A stretch of 34,498 nt of DNA from Sediminimonas sp. (GCF_024637375.1 NZ_JAGXFK010000093.1:1-34498), one strand, 5' to 3'. Positions 7,318-15,750 are shown, counted from the stretch's first letter. The notes: generated by a model from the sequence alone, not told the origin. A program made the numbers and translations.

Positions 7318-8292
7318 ATGCGCTTTTTCACCCAACGCCGCCATTTCCGCGATCTCAACGAACAGGAAGTGCTCGCGCTGGCGATCTCGTCGGAAGAGGA
7401 CGACGCCCGCATTTACCGCAGCTATGCCCAGATGCTGCGCGACGACTACCCCGATTCGGCGCGCGTGTTCGAAGACATGGCAAGCGAGGAAGACACCCAC
7501 CGCCAAAGCCTGATCGAGTTGCACAAGGCACGCTTCGGCGACACCATACCGCTGATCCGGCGCGAACATGTGGCCGGATACTACGCGCGCCGGCCGGTCT
7601 GGCTGATTGAAAACCTCGGCATCGAGCGCATCCGCGCCGAGGCCGAGGCCATGGAACGCGACGCCGAGCACTTCTACCGCACCGCTGCCGCGCGCACCTC
7701 GGACGCGGCCACGCGCAAGCTTCTGGGCGATCTCGCCGCCGCCGAGGCGGGCCACCAGACCACCGCGGGTGAACTCGAAGAGCAGCACCTCGACGATGAC
7801 ACCCGCGCCGCCGAAGACCGACAAGCGCACCGGCAGTTCATTCTGACATGGGTGCAGCCGGGGCTCGCGGGACTGATGGACGGGTCGGTTTCGACGCTCG
7901 CGCCGATCTTCGCCACCGCCTTCGCCACTCAGGATACCTGGACGACGTTCCTCGTGGGGCTCGCGGCGTCGGTGGGCGCGGGTATCTCGATGGGCTTTAC
8001 CGAGGCGGCCTCGGACGACGGCGAGCTGTCGGGGCGCGGTTCGCCGCTCAAGCGCGGAATCGCGTCGGGGGTGATGACCACGCTGGGCGGTCTGGGCCAC
8101 GCGCTGCCCTACCTGATCCCCGATTTCTGGACCGCGACGACCCTCGCCTTCGCCATCGTGTTCATCGAGCTGTGGGCGATCGCCTGGATCCAGAACCGGT
8201 TCATGCAAACGCCGTTCCTGCGCGCCGCCTTCCAGGTGGTGCTGGGCGGGGCGCTGGTGTTCGCGGCGGGGGTGCTGATCGGCAGCGGGTAA
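7318..8292 (+). CDS. mbfA: Membrane-bound ferritin-like / VIT1 iron exporter (MbfA)
   Basis: A 324-aa fusion protein. Residues about 10-165 form a ferritin-like (rubrerythrin-type) four-helix domain with Glu/His metal ligands visible in AISSEEDDARIY (Glu26, Glu27), DMASEEDTHRQ (Glu57, Glu58, His61), AEAMERDAEHFYR and AAEAGHQ. Residues about 175-320 form a VIT1-like membrane domain with GLAGLMDGSVSTLAPIFATA, then GISMGFTEAASDDG and several hydrophobic helices. MbfA of Bradyrhizobium and Agrobacterium exports iron and protects against iron and peroxide stress. The ATG follows a GAGGTGA ribosome-binding site. An in-frame upstream extension to 7171 would cross the Irr-box-like site and has no support. 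It ends 17 bases from the convergent small gene. Confidence 0.93.
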   Translation: MRFFTQRRHFRDLNEQEVLALAISSEEDDARIYRSYAQMLRDDYPDSARVFEDMASEEDTHRQSLIELHKARFGDTIPLIRREHVAGYYARRPVWLIENLGIERIRAEAEAMERDAEHFYRTAAARTSDAATRKLLGDLAAAEAGHQTTAGELEEQHLDDDTRAAEDRQAHRQFILTWVQPGLAGLMDGSVSTLAPIFATAFATQDTWTTFLVGLAASVGAGISMGFTEAASDDGELSGRGSPLKRGIASGVMTTLGGLGHALPYLIPDFWTATTLAFAIVFIELWAIAWIQNRFMQTPFLRAAFQVVLGGALVFAAGVLIGSG

Positions 8293-8309
8293 CGGAACGC
8301 AGGCGCCGG

Positions 8310-8642
8310 CTAGTCGAAATGCGGCGTGACCTGCGCGACGATCACGGCGTTTTCCTCCAGCGCGCGGCGCATCAGCGCATGCTCGTCCTCGTCGATCTCA
8401 TGTCCCTGCGCGGCGCGTTCCTCGGCGGTGCCATAGCCGGTCACGTCCAGCGGCGCCTGGTCGGCCTGCTTGAGAATCGCGACCGTCTCGCGCACTGCCT
8501 CGGCCTCGTCCACGCCCGAGGCATAGCACATCAGCGCCGCGCCGGTGGCATCCTCGGGCAGCCCGTCGCCCTGCTTGCGGCCAAGTTCCACCAATAGGGT
8601 ATAGACCTGCTGGCGGCTTTCCTTCTCGTTCTTGCCGGCCAT
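8310..8642 (-). CDS. Conserved small cytoplasmic protein of unknown function
   Basis: About 110 aa from the start MAGKNEKESRQQ, which has an AAGGCGG ribosome-binding site at a fair distance. Two other in-frame ATGs (8657 and 8696) lie upstream without good sites, so the start is uncertain. The protein is acidic, mostly helical in character and without signal peptide or membrane segment; it has a single Cys in ALMCYASG. Codon use and GC at third positions match neighbouring genes, which supports a real gene. I do not recognise a functional family. It is 75 bases downstream of dapD on the same strand and may be co-transcribed with it, but nothing links it to lysine synthesis. Confidence 0.7.
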   Translation of the reverse strand: MAGKNEKESRQQVYTLLVELGRKQGDGLPEDATGAALMCYASGVDEAEAVRETVAILKQADQAPLDVTGYGTAEERAAQGHEIDEDEHALMRRALEENAVIVAQVTPHFD

Positions 8643-8717
8643 CGCATCCGCCTTCATCTTGCCGAAAGTACTCAACCCGGCATGCCGCCCCAACACGGAC
8701 GCCCCGCCCGGTATGGG

Positions 8718-9545
8718 TCAATCGCGCAGCAACTCGTTGATCGAGGTCTTGGCGCGGGTTTGCGCGTCGACCCGTTTCACGATCACCGCGCAATAGAGGT
8801 TGAGGTTGTTCTTGGTGGGCATCGAGCCGGAGACGACGACCGACCCGGCCGGCACCTCGCCCATGAACACCTCGCCGGTTTCGCGGTCGACGATCTTGGT
8901 GGACTTGCCGATATAGACGCCCATGCCCAGGACCGAGCCCTCGCGCACGATACAGCCCTCGACCACCTCGGAGCGGGCACCGATGAAGCAGTTGTCCTCG
9001 ATGATCGTGGGGCCGGCCTGCATCGGCTCCAGCACGCCGCCGATACCGACGCCGCCCGACAGATGCACGCCCTTGCCGATCTGTGCGCAGGAACCGACAG
9101 TGGCCCATGTATCCACCATCGTGCCTTCGTCCACGTAGGCGCCAAGGTTCACGAAGGATGGCATCAGCACTACGCCCGGTGCGATATGGGCGGACCGGCG
9201 CACGATGCAATTGGGCACGGCGCGGAAACCCGCGGCGCGCCATTCCCGGTCGCCCCAGCCCTTGAACTTGCTGTCGACCTTGTCCCACCAGCGGCCGCCC
9301 TGCGGACCACCGTCTTGCTGTTCCATGTCACGCAGGCGGAATCCCAGCAGCACGGCCTTCTTGGCCCATTGGTTGACGTGCCATTCGCCGGCATCATCGC
9401 GCTCGGCCACGCGCAGCTTGCCGGCGTCGAGCGCGTCCAGCGTGGCCTCGATGGCCTCGCGGGTCTCGCCGCCCGTGGCGGGGGTTATCTGGTCGCGCGC
9501 GTCCCATGCGGCTTCGATCGCGGTTTCGAGGTCGGTGTTGGACAT
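8718..9545 (-). CDS. dapD: 2,3,4,5-tetrahydropyridine-2,6-dicarboxylate N-succinyltransferase
   Basis: A 275-aa protein, the normal DapD length. It transfers succinyl from succinyl-CoA to tetrahydrodipicolinate in the succinylase branch of diaminopimelate and lysine synthesis, in the cytoplasm. The N-terminal helical part contains [17 protein letters not shown], followed by a left-handed beta-helix made of hexapeptide repeats (from about residue 110: [20 protein letters not shown] and onward to [16 protein letters not shown]). The family motif [16 protein letters not shown] is present. The ATG is preceded by GGGAGAG. It diverges from the LOG-family gene over 183 bases that must hold both promoters; I could not pick them out with confidence. 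No other dap gene is adjacent. Confidence 0.97.
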   Translation of the reverse strand: MSNTDLETAIEAAWDARDQITPATGGETREAIEATLDALDAGKLRVAERDDAGEWHVNQWAKKAVLLGFRLRDMEQQDGGPQGGRWWDKVDSKFKGWGDREWRAAGFRAVPNCIVRRSAHIAPGVVLMPSFVNLGAYVDEGTMVDTWATVGSCAQIGKGVHLSGGVGIGGVLEPMQAGPTIIEDNCFIGARSEVVEGCIVREGSVLGMGVYIGKSTKIVDRETGEVFMGEVPAGSVVVSGSMPTKNNLNLYCAVIVKRVDAQTRAKTSINELLRD

Positions 9546-9728
9546 CCGGGCGCTCTCCCTGTCTTGCGTGTTGCATGCCGAGCCTCGCCTATAAGCCCTT
9601 GGCGCGCGTCCCGCAATGCGGCGCCGCGTCGACCCGCGGCGACATCGCGCCGGGCGATCCGGCTTTCGCTGGCCTTGGCGCGCATCGGACGCTAGGGAGA
9701 GGCGACTGCGCAATCAAGGGAGTCGAAA

Positions 9729-10574
9729 GTGACCAGCAAGGATCGCAGCGGCGTGTTCCGCGATGCCCACAGCGATATCGAAACCGCCCACGATGTGCCC
9801 GATACGCCGCAGACGCGCGCGCCCTCGTACCGGCTGGCCTTTGTCGACGACGACTTTCTCAGCCGCGCCGAGCTGCGCCCGGTGCGCCTGCAACTCGAAC
9901 TGCTCAAGCCGCAGATGGTGATGGACGAATACGGCATCGAAAGCACGGTGGTGCTGATGGGCGGTGCCCGCATTCCCCGGCCCGAGGACAAGGCAAGCGC
10001 ACGCACGCAGGCGCTGGCGGAGTTGTCACATTACTACGACGAGGCGCGCGAGTTTTCGCGGCTGATGACGCTGCGCGGCATCGGGTCGGCGCGCCACCGC
10101 AACGTCATCTGCACCGGCGGTGGCCCGGGCGTCATGGAAGCCGGCAACCGCGGCGCAGCCGATGCGGGCGGCATCTCGATCGGGCTCAACATCGTGTTGC
10201 CACATGAACAGGCGCCCAACGAGTTCATCACACCGGACTTGTGCTTCAACTTCCACTACTTCGCGATCCGCAAGATGCATTTTCTGATGCGTGCGAACGC
10301 GGTATGCATGTTTCCCGGCGGCTTCGGCACCCTCGACGAGATGTTCGAAAGCCTCACCCTGATTCAGACCGAACGCATGCGCCGGGTGCCGTTCCTGCTG
10401 TTCGGCGAAGATTTCTGGCGCCGGATCATCAACTGGGACGCGCTGGCCGAGGCCGGCACCATCAGCGACGAAGACCTGGCGCTGTTCCAGTTCGTCGAGA
10501 CCGCGGCCGAGGCGGTCGAGATCATCGACCGCTGGAGCGAGGCCAACCCCGCGCCCGGGAGCACACTGGGCTGA
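9729..10574 (+). CDS. LOG-family nucleotide 5'-monophosphate phosphoribohydrolase-like protein
   Basis: A 281-aa Rossmann-fold protein of the LOG (TIGR00730) family. Characterised members split nucleoside monophosphates into base and ribose-5-phosphate, either for cytokinin activation or for nucleotide turnover. The hallmark motifs are CTGGGPGVMEAGNRGA and FPGGFGTLDE, which hold the phosphate-binding and catalytic residues. It has an extended N-terminus of about 75 residues before VVLMGGAR, longer than plant-type LOG proteins. The start is GTG with AAGGGAG six bases upstream. Substrate cannot be read from the sequence; a housekeeping nucleotide-recycling role is as likely as cytokinin production. 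It ends 7 bases from the convergent 70-aa gene. Confidence 0.9.
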   Translation: MTSKDRSGVFRDAHSDIETAHDVPDTPQTRAPSYRLAFVDDDFLSRAELRPVRLQLELLKPQMVMDEYGIESTVVLMGGARIPRPEDKASARTQALAELSHYYDEAREFSRLMTLRGIGSARHRNVICTGGGPGVMEAGNRGAADAGGISIGLNIVLPHEQAPNEFITPDLCFNFHYFAIRKMHFLMRANAVCMFPGGFGTLDEMFESLTLIQTERMRRVPFLLFGEDFWRRIINWDALAEAGTISDEDLALFQFVETAAEAVEIIDRWSEANPAPGSTLG

Positions 10575-10581
10575 GCGCCGG

Positions 10582-10794
10582 TCAGGCCGCCGCCTGCCCG
10601 GGCAGGCGGCACAGTTCTTCGCCGCCCAGAACCGAGGTCACGCAATAGCCCCGGTCGGTTTCGGTCAGCCGGTAGCCGTAGCCGGCCAGCCGGTGCTTCC
10701 ACTCGCGCGAGGAAACGGCCTTGCCGCGCTCGCGCAGAACGAAGTCGCGGATGTCGTCGGCGTTGAATTCGCCGTAAGAGATGTCGTCGAACAT
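10582..10794 (-). CDS. Small conserved protein of unknown function (70 aa)
   Basis: A 70-aa soluble protein starting MFDDISYGEFNADDIRDF. The ATG has a strong GGAGG site eight bases upstream, which fixes the start. The N-terminal half is acidic and the middle is basic (REWKHRLAGYGYRLTET). Two Cys residues lie in the C-terminal third (YCVTS and ELCRLPG). There is no signal peptide, no membrane segment and no motif that I recognise. It is monocistronic: the upstream 116 bases to the next gene include an AT-richer stretch near 10820-10890 that probably contains its promoter. Its small size and clear ribosome-binding site make it a real but unassigned gene. Confidence 0.72.
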   Translation of the reverse strand: MFDDISYGEFNADDIRDFVLRERGKAVSSREWKHRLAGYGYRLTETDRGYCVTSVLGGEELCRLPGQAAA

Positions 10795-10910
10795 TGGGTG
10801 CCCTCCTGCATCATTGTTTCGATACAGGCAGGCTGCACCGCAACAGTGGCAACAATTCATCCCGATTGCGGCAATTGAGCGGCCTTGCGTAAACAATTGG
10901 CCGGGGCGCG

Positions 10911-11624
10911 TCAGCTATCGGCCTGCACCGCGGCAAGCTGCGCGCGCTTGTCGGCATGGGCGCGCGCGGCCCGGACAAGGGCGCGGAAAAGCGCCTGCTG
11001 GCGGCGGGCATAAAACAGGTGCTCGGGGTGCCACTGCACGCCGATGGCAAACGGGTCGCTGACGCGCTCGATCGCCTGAATCATGCCACCGCGGTCACGG
11101 GCCGCCACGCGCAGGCCCGCGCCAAGGCGGTCCACCGCCTGGCTGTGCAGGGCGTTGACTGTCATCGGCTCGGGGCCGGTCAGGTCTGCCAGCAGGGTGT
11201 CGGGCACCAGATGCACGATCTTGCGCGGCAGGACCGTCCAGCGCCGGTCGCTGGCGGTATAGGTGCCATAGGCATCCTGGTGCAGCGTGCCGCCCAGGGC
11301 CACGTTCATCATCTGGCTCCCCCGGCAGATGCCCAGAACCGGCATGCCGGCCGCGTTGGCCTCTTGCACCAGACGCCGTTCCAGCGCGTCGCGGTCGTGG
11401 TCCAGTCGCGCGGACGTGATCAGCCGCCCGCCATAGAGATCGGGCGAGATGTCGTCGCCGCCGCCGATCACCAGCCCGTCGACCTCTCCGATGTCCGGCT
11501 GCCTGTAGCCCGGGCTCCAGCGCCGGGCCCAACCGCCGGCGATGAAGATATTCAGCGCGATCAGGGGAAAGATGCGCCAGCCCGACCGCCGCGATACCGA
11601 GACACCGATCACCGGACGGGTCAT
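10911..11624 (-). CDS. Class I glutamine amidotransferase-like (peptidase C26 / PuuD-type) gamma-glutamyl hydrolase
   Basis: A 237-aa protein with the glutamine-amidotransferase fold. The catalytic triad is visible: Cys100 in LGICRGSQMMN, His199 and Glu201 in GVQWHPEH. GLVIGGGDDISPDLYGG (residues 51-66) is the oxyanion-hole region typical of PuuD-like gamma-glutamyl-GABA hydrolases and folate gamma-glutamyl hydrolases. Relatives cleave gamma-glutamyl amide bonds. The N-terminus (GWRIFPLIALNIFIAGGWAR) is unlike that of PuuD and may shape a different substrate pocket. Its ATG overlaps the amidoligase stop codon by 4 bases, so the two are translationally coupled and probably act on the same metabolite or peptide. 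No polyamine genes are nearby, so a PuuD role is unlikely. Confidence 0.85.
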   Translation of the reverse strand: MTRPVIGVSVSRRSGWRIFPLIALNIFIAGGWARRWSPGYRQPDIGEVDGLVIGGGDDISPDLYGGRLITSARLDHDRDALERRLVQEANAAGMPVLGICRGSQMMNVALGGTLHQDAYGTYTASDRRWTVLPRKIVHLVPDTLLADLTGPEPMTVNALHSQAVDRLGAGLRVAARDRGGMIQAIERVSDPFAIGVQWHPEHLFYARRQQALFRALVRAARAHADKRAQLAAVQADS

Positions 11625-12595
11625 GCCGGGGGCGTGCCCGCGTCATCGAGCCCGGCACGGCACAGGATGGCACCGGCGCGGTCGGCCCAGCTTTGCCGCA
11701 ACAGGGTCAACGCGCCGTGATCGTCCAGCCATGCATCCGACAACGCGCCCAAAAGGGCACTGTCGGCGGCGACCCTTTCGACGGTGACCCAACGCTGCCA
11801 TTCCTGCGCGACCGACCAGCGCGGGTTGTCGATCCGGCTGTCGGGCAGGCGGAAATGGAAGGCGGGCCGCGCCGACACCAACCGCGGCAGCTTGTCGGCA
11901 AGCCGGTCCCCGCGCAGGTGCGCGAATACCGGCAGCATGTCGAGCCCGCGATTGCGCGTCGGTGTGCGTTGCAGGTAGACGTCGATCACCCGCGAAAGCG
12001 TCGCATCGGGGCCCAGCGCGATCAGATCGCGCACGAAATCGGTCGGGTACGGGTCGGAAAAGGGCAGCACGCGGCGCGATTCGTCTATGGGGTTGGCGCT
12101 GCGCATCCAGTCCTCGATCAGGGCATAGGCCAGCAGCGGGCGCACAATGTCGGCATCGCGTTCCGACGCGATCTCGATGTTCAGGTGCAGCCCGAAACCG
12201 AACAGCCACCCGCCTTCGCTGCCCAGGGCGCCGGCCTCGCGCAGCGCGGCGCAAAGACGATCTGTCTCGCGCAGCCCGTCCATATCGAGCGGCTCGGTCA
12301 CGACCTCGACCGGGACGACCTCGCGCCCCAGCTCCAGCGCAAGATCGCGCAGCTTGCTGCGTTCGGCCTTGCGCAAAAAGATGTCGAGATAGACCTCGAT
12401 CTTGCCGATGCGCGAGCCCGTGACCGTCCAGAACGGGCCGTCGCCCTGTTCGGCCCGCCCGCCCAGTGTTTCGGTGCAAACCTCGGCAACACGCGCCTCG
12501 GTCAGGCCGCCAAGCTCGATCTCGACCCCGGTGCGGCGCGGCTCGCCATCGGCGTTGAGAGGCTGCGGCAACGGGGCAAAATCCTGGCCTTGCAT
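11621..12595 (-). CDS. GS-like amidoligase family protein (Amidoligase_2)
   Basis: A 324-aa protein of the glutamine-synthetase/COOH-NH2-ligase-like amidoligases, predicted to join a carboxylate and an amine using ATP. Visible family residues are Glu25 and Glu27 in RTGVEIELGG (metal ligands), Glu97 and Glu101 in EVVTEPLD, His137 in GFGLHLNIE, and the Arg-rich RTPTRNRGLDMLPVFAH segment. A segment near residue 66 (GKIEVYLDIF) takes the place of the usual strand after the first metal motif. The ATG follows AGGGA. It lies 26 bases after rlmN and overlaps the hydrolase gene. The family and the fold are known; the substrate of this subgroup is not, and I infer only that its product may be a gamma-linked amide handled by its partner. 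Confidence 0.85.
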   Translation of the reverse strand: MQGQDFAPLPQPLNADGEPRRTGVEIELGGLTEARVAEVCTETLGGRAEQGDGPFWTVTGSRIGKIEVYLDIFLRKAERSKLRDLALELGREVVPVEVVTEPLDMDGLRETDRLCAALREAGALGSEGGWLFGFGLHLNIEIASERDADIVRPLLAYALIEDWMRSANPIDESRRVLPFSDPYPTDFVRDLIALGPDATLSRVIDVYLQRTPTRNRGLDMLPVFAHLRGDRLADKLPRLVSARPAFHFRLPDSRIDNPRWSVAQEWQRWVTVERVAADSALLGALSDAWLDDHGALTLLRQSWADRAGAILCRAGLDDAGTPPA

Positions 12596-12621
12596 CTGGG
12601 TCGTCCCTGAACGGGCGCGCG

Positions 12622-13806
12622 TTACCGCGATAGCCCGCTTTCGGCCTCGATCTCGCGTTTCGACTTGCGCGCGCGTTCGGTGGCGGATTTGAGCTGCCCG
12701 CAGGCGGCCATGATATCTTCGCCGCGAGGTGTGCGGATGGGGCTGGCATAGCCGGCCTTGTAGATGATGTCGGCAAAGGCGCGGATGCGGTTGTTGGACG
12801 AACGCCGATAGGGCGCGCCAGGCCATTCGTTGAACGGGATCAGGTTGATCTTGGCGGGAATGCCCGCGATCAGCCTGACCAGGCGGCGGGCGTCCTCGTC
12901 GCTGTCGTTGACACCGTCAAGCATCACGTACTCGAACGTGATTCGTTCGGAATTCGATACCTTGGGATACTCGCGCAACACGTCGAGCAGCGTTTCGATG
13001 TTCCAGCGCCGGTTGATCGGCACCAGTTTGTCACGCACCTCGTCGGTGGTGGCATGGAAACTGACGGCCAGCAGGCAGCCGATCTCGCGCGCGGTGCGGG
13101 CGATCTCGGGCACCACGCCGCTGGTCGACAGGGTGATGCGGCGGCGCGACAGGCTGATGCCCTCGCCATCCATCGCGATCTTCATCGCGTCGCGGACGTT
13201 CTCGAAATTGTATAGTGGCTCGCCCATGCCCATCAGCACGACGTTGGACAACAGCCGCGTCTCATCCTTCGGGGCGCCGGGTTCGGGCCATTCGCCAAGA
13301 TCGTCACGCGCCATCATGATCTGGCCGACGATTTCACCGGCGGTCAGGTTGCGCACCAGTTTCTGCGTGCCGGTATGGCAGAACGAACAGGTCAGCGTGC
13401 AGCCCACCTGGGATGACACGCACAGGGTGCCGCGCCCCTCCTCGGGGATATAGACAACCTCCACCTCGTGGCCGCCCGCGATGCGAACCAGGTACTTGCG
13501 GGTGCCGTCGGTGCTGAGCTGGCGGCTGACCAGTTCCGGGATCTCGATGACGAAATGCTCGGCCAGTTGGGCGCGATAGGCCTTGGCCAGGTTGGTCATC
13601 GCCGCGAAATCGCGCACGCCCCACTGGTAGATCCACTGCCATATCTGCCCGACGCGCATCTTCGCCTGCCGCTCGGGCGTGCCCATGGCGACGAGCGCGT
13701 CGCGCATCTGGTCGCGCGTCATGCCGACGAGGTTCACCCGCCCCTCCTGCGCAAGGGTGCGGGGCAACGTCATCACGTCCTGGGTTATCGGGGCCTTGGC
13801 CGTCAT
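12622..13806 (-). CDS. rlmN: 23S rRNA (adenine2503-C2) / tRNA (adenine37-C2) methyltransferase
   Basis: A 394-aa radical-SAM enzyme that methylates C2 of A2503 in 23S rRNA and A37 in some tRNAs. The iron-sulphur cluster motif CxxxCxxC is Cys136, Cys140 and Cys143 (GCTLTCSFC). The two mechanistic cysteines equivalent to Escherichia coli Cys118 and Cys355 are Cys129 (TLCVSSQ) and Cys369 (AACGQL). These identify RlmN; the related Cfr has the same chemistry but different surroundings. [15 protein letters not shown] and [19 protein letters not shown] are family blocks. The ATG of [10 protein letters not shown] was chosen because no start codon with a better site lies upstream in a conserved stretch. 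It heads a probable operon with the amidoligase pair. Confidence 0.97.
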   Translation of the reverse strand: MTAKAPITQDVMTLPRTLAQEGRVNLVGMTRDQMRDALVAMGTPERQAKMRVGQIWQWIYQWGVRDFAAMTNLAKAYRAQLAEHFVIEIPELVSRQLSTDGTRKYLVRIAGGHEVEVVYIPEEGRGTLCVSSQVGCTLTCSFCHTGTQKLVRNLTAGEIVGQIMMARDDLGEWPEPGAPKDETRLLSNVVLMGMGEPLYNFENVRDAMKIAMDGEGISLSRRRITLSTSGVVPEIARTAREIGCLLAVSFHATTDEVRDKLVPINRRWNIETLLDVLREYPKVSNSERITFEYVMLDGVNDSDEDARRLVRLIAGIPAKINLIPFNEWPGAPYRRSSNNRIRAFADIIYKAGYASPIRTPRGEDIMAACGQLKSATERARKSKREIEAESGLSR

Positions 13807-13853
13807 CGCGCGTTCATCCGTGGTTACCGAACCGCCCCCATACACGAACGGCG

Positions 13854-13883
13854 GGGCGGGACACAAGCCAAGCCTGCCCGCCC
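13854..13883 (-). terminator. Weak inverted repeat downstream of the IalB-family gene
   Basis: A 7-bp GC-only stem (GGGCGGG / CCCGCCC) with a 16-base loop lies about 30 bases after the IalB gene stop. It has no T-tract, so termination is only a possibility. Confidence 0.3.
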
Positions 13884-13911
13884 GTCACCCGCATCAGAGG
13901 TGCTCCGTCCC

Positions 13912-14442
13912 TTACTTACAGCGTTTCTCGGCCTCTTCCAGGGCGGCGGTGAACCCCAGCAGCGAGAATTCGTCCTCGGTCTTGGTTCCGCGGGTGGACC
14001 TTGCCGTGAGCGTCGCCTTGGTGCCGGCCTTCATCGCGGCGATGATCTCGGCATCGTCGTCGGGGGTGGCGGGCCAGGCCCACTCGCCCTCGGTGAACAG
14101 GTCGAAGTCAGCCCCGTCAACGTCCAGGGTCACGGTCGACCCGTTGGCGAACGGATAGCCGCCAGTGAAAGTGATCTGCCCGTCGACATCGGCTGCAGGG
14201 CGGTAGAACACCATCAGCAATATCTCGCCCCGGCGCACCGAAACAACGCGCCCGTCGCGGGTGTTGACGGTTTTCTTGGGCGAAGAGACCGCCCAGCATT
14301 CCTTGGGGTCGGCGTCCTCGAAAACGCTCCAATCCGTCTTGGCGGCGACCTGGTTGTCGCTTTCTTCCTGCGCGGCGACGCCCGTCGCCGCCAGCAGCGC
14401 CATCAATGCGCCGGCCACGCCACCTGCCACTCGTGATACCAT
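13912..14442 (-). CDS. IalB-family (invasion-associated locus B) secreted protein
   Basis: A 176-aa exported protein. Residues 1-24 form a signal peptide ending GVAA-Q. The mature part has the IalB pattern: an acidic start, TDWSVFEDADPKECWAVSSP with Cys49, then SVRRGEILLMVFYRP, FTGGYPFANGS and EWAWPATPDDDAEIIAAM, ending with Cys175 two residues from the C-terminus. The two cysteines could form a disulphide. The family name comes from Bartonella, but members are widespread in free-living alphaproteobacteria, where the function is unknown; no invasion role should be inferred. GGAGG lies seven bases before the ATG. It is monocistronic as far as can be seen. Confidence 0.88.
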   Translation of the reverse strand: MVSRVAGGVAGALMALLAATGVAAQEESDNQVAAKTDWSVFEDADPKECWAVSSPKKTVNTRDGRVVSVRRGEILLMVFYRPAADVDGQITFTGGYPFANGSTVTLDVDGADFDLFTEGEWAWPATPDDDAEIIAAMKAGTKATLTARSTRGTKTEDEFSLLGFTAALEEAEKRCK

Positions 14443-14676
14443 TGTCCAGCCTCCAGCCGTCCTTGCCTCAATCCCGAAGGCCCGCCCTGCCTGTTCCGGC
14501 AGCTTGCGACGGGCCGCTTGCTTCTCGACATTGCTACATTAGCCTGAAACCTGCCATCGGCGAAAGAGCGATTGGCGAAATTCCGCAGGCTTGCCGGAAG
14601 GAAGCCCCCATTATCCGGCTGGGCAAGACATGGCGCAAGTCTTGGCTTGAAATAGTATGCGGCACACGCGACCGGA
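14443..14676. other. Gene-free stretch with lower GC
   Basis: This 234-base gap holds the promoter side of the IalB gene and the 3' side of the cysteine hydrolase gene. Part of it is near 57% GC, well below its surroundings. I see no gene, repeat or clear terminator in it. Confidence 0.5.
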
Positions 14677-15528
14677 TCAATCTTCCTTGCGCCCGTCAGG
14701 GAAGCGCGTACCTTTCACTGCGCCCGGCGCGCCGGTAACAAAATCGTTTTCCATGTAGGCCACGACCTCTTCGGTTGAGAGAACGTTGGCGACGGTGCTG
14801 TTGGCCACGGTCAATGCCGTTTCCTGATTGGCCGTCGCGGTGGCGACGGCATCACGGACCACCACAACGTCGTAGCCGCGCGAGTTTCCGGCATAAGCGG
14901 TGCTAAGAACGCACTCATCCGTCCACAAGCCGACAATCACGATGGTGTCGATGTCATGGGCCTTCAGCTTCGTGTCCAGGTAAGACGCGCCGTCCTCATC
15001 GAACGTCCAGAACATGTCCAGATGCTTGCCATGGTAGAACCAGCCATCGGCCACCTCTTCATCGGTCGGCGCTATTTCGGCCAATGGCTCCAGACCGGGG
15101 GCGCCGGTGAATATATAGGCCGCGTTCTCGGTGGCGTCGGGGCGCAAGCCTCTGGGCCCGTACCAGCGATCCATGGCGTTCGAAATTCCGTCGTCAAAGC
15201 GGCGGCTCCAGGCGCTCCACGCGATCTGAACGCCGTCGCTGCCAGACCGGGCATTTCGGAAGGCATCCAGGATTTTCTCCATGTTGGGCAGAATACCACC
15301 CGCATAGGCGCGGTACTCTTCCTGGCAATCATCCAGAAGCAGGGCGATCCGACGCGGCCGGTCTTTCAGATCCCACGACGCCCAGAAGGATACGGGGGTT
15401 TCGTTCGGGCCACCCGGTGTCTTGCTGAAATTCGGCATCGGCTCCAGCGCAAGCTTCATGTCGCGGTGTTTGCGTGGCTTCTGGAGCGCTTCTTTCAATG
15501 TCGGAATGTCGGTCGCTTCGTGGGTCAT
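14677..15528 (-). CDS. Isochorismatase-like cysteine hydrolase
   Basis: A 283-aa member of the isochorismatase/nicotinamidase-like superfamily. The likely catalytic residues are the Asp pair in IALLLDDCQEEY, the Lys in YHGKHLDMFW, and the Cys in IVGLWTDECVLSTAY. The N-terminus of about 60 residues (MTHEATDIPTLKEALQKPRK) is longer than in minimal family members. I chose the ATG with GAGGA six bases upstream rather than the one 12 codons earlier. The substrate is unknown: the family includes nicotinamidases, ureidoacrylate, biuret and carbamoyl hydrolases. Base composition is about 55-57% GC in sampled lines against about 70% or more nearby, and codons ending in A or T are more common, which suggests recent acquisition. 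Confidence 0.85.
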   Translation of the reverse strand: MTHEATDIPTLKEALQKPRKHRDMKLALEPMPNFSKTPGGPNETPVSFWASWDLKDRPRRIALLLDDCQEEYRAYAGGILPNMEKILDAFRNARSGSDGVQIAWSAWSRRFDDGISNAMDRWYGPRGLRPDATENAAYIFTGAPGLEPLAEIAPTDEEVADGWFYHGKHLDMFWTFDEDGASYLDTKLKAHDIDTIVIVGLWTDECVLSTAYAGNSRGYDVVVVRDAVATATANQETALTVANSTVANVLSTEEVVAYMENDFVTGAPGAVKGTRFPDGRKED

Positions 15529-15714
15529 GATAATCCTCGATCCAATTCCGCCGTGCTGATCCATATGTGATCACGCGCGATTATCTATCAAGGAAATTTC
15601 CGGGGAATGGGGTGGATGTGCGGGGCTTCGCGACCGCACACAGATCGCCCCGAACCGCACGCCATGCTGCATCCGGGCCGGTTCAAACGCACACTGCGTG
15701 TAGTGACAGAACGA

Positions 15715-15750
15715 CCCAGGCACGCATCATTGCCAATGTCAGAGCCTGGG
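15715..15750 (-). terminator. Two-tier inverted repeat just after serB
   Basis: An outer 7-bp repeat (CCCAGGC / GCCTGGG) encloses an inner CATT-GCC-AATG hairpin. It begins five bases after the serB stop codon. The position fits a transcript end, but there is no T-tract, so this may be only a 3' stabilising structure. Confidence 0.35.
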
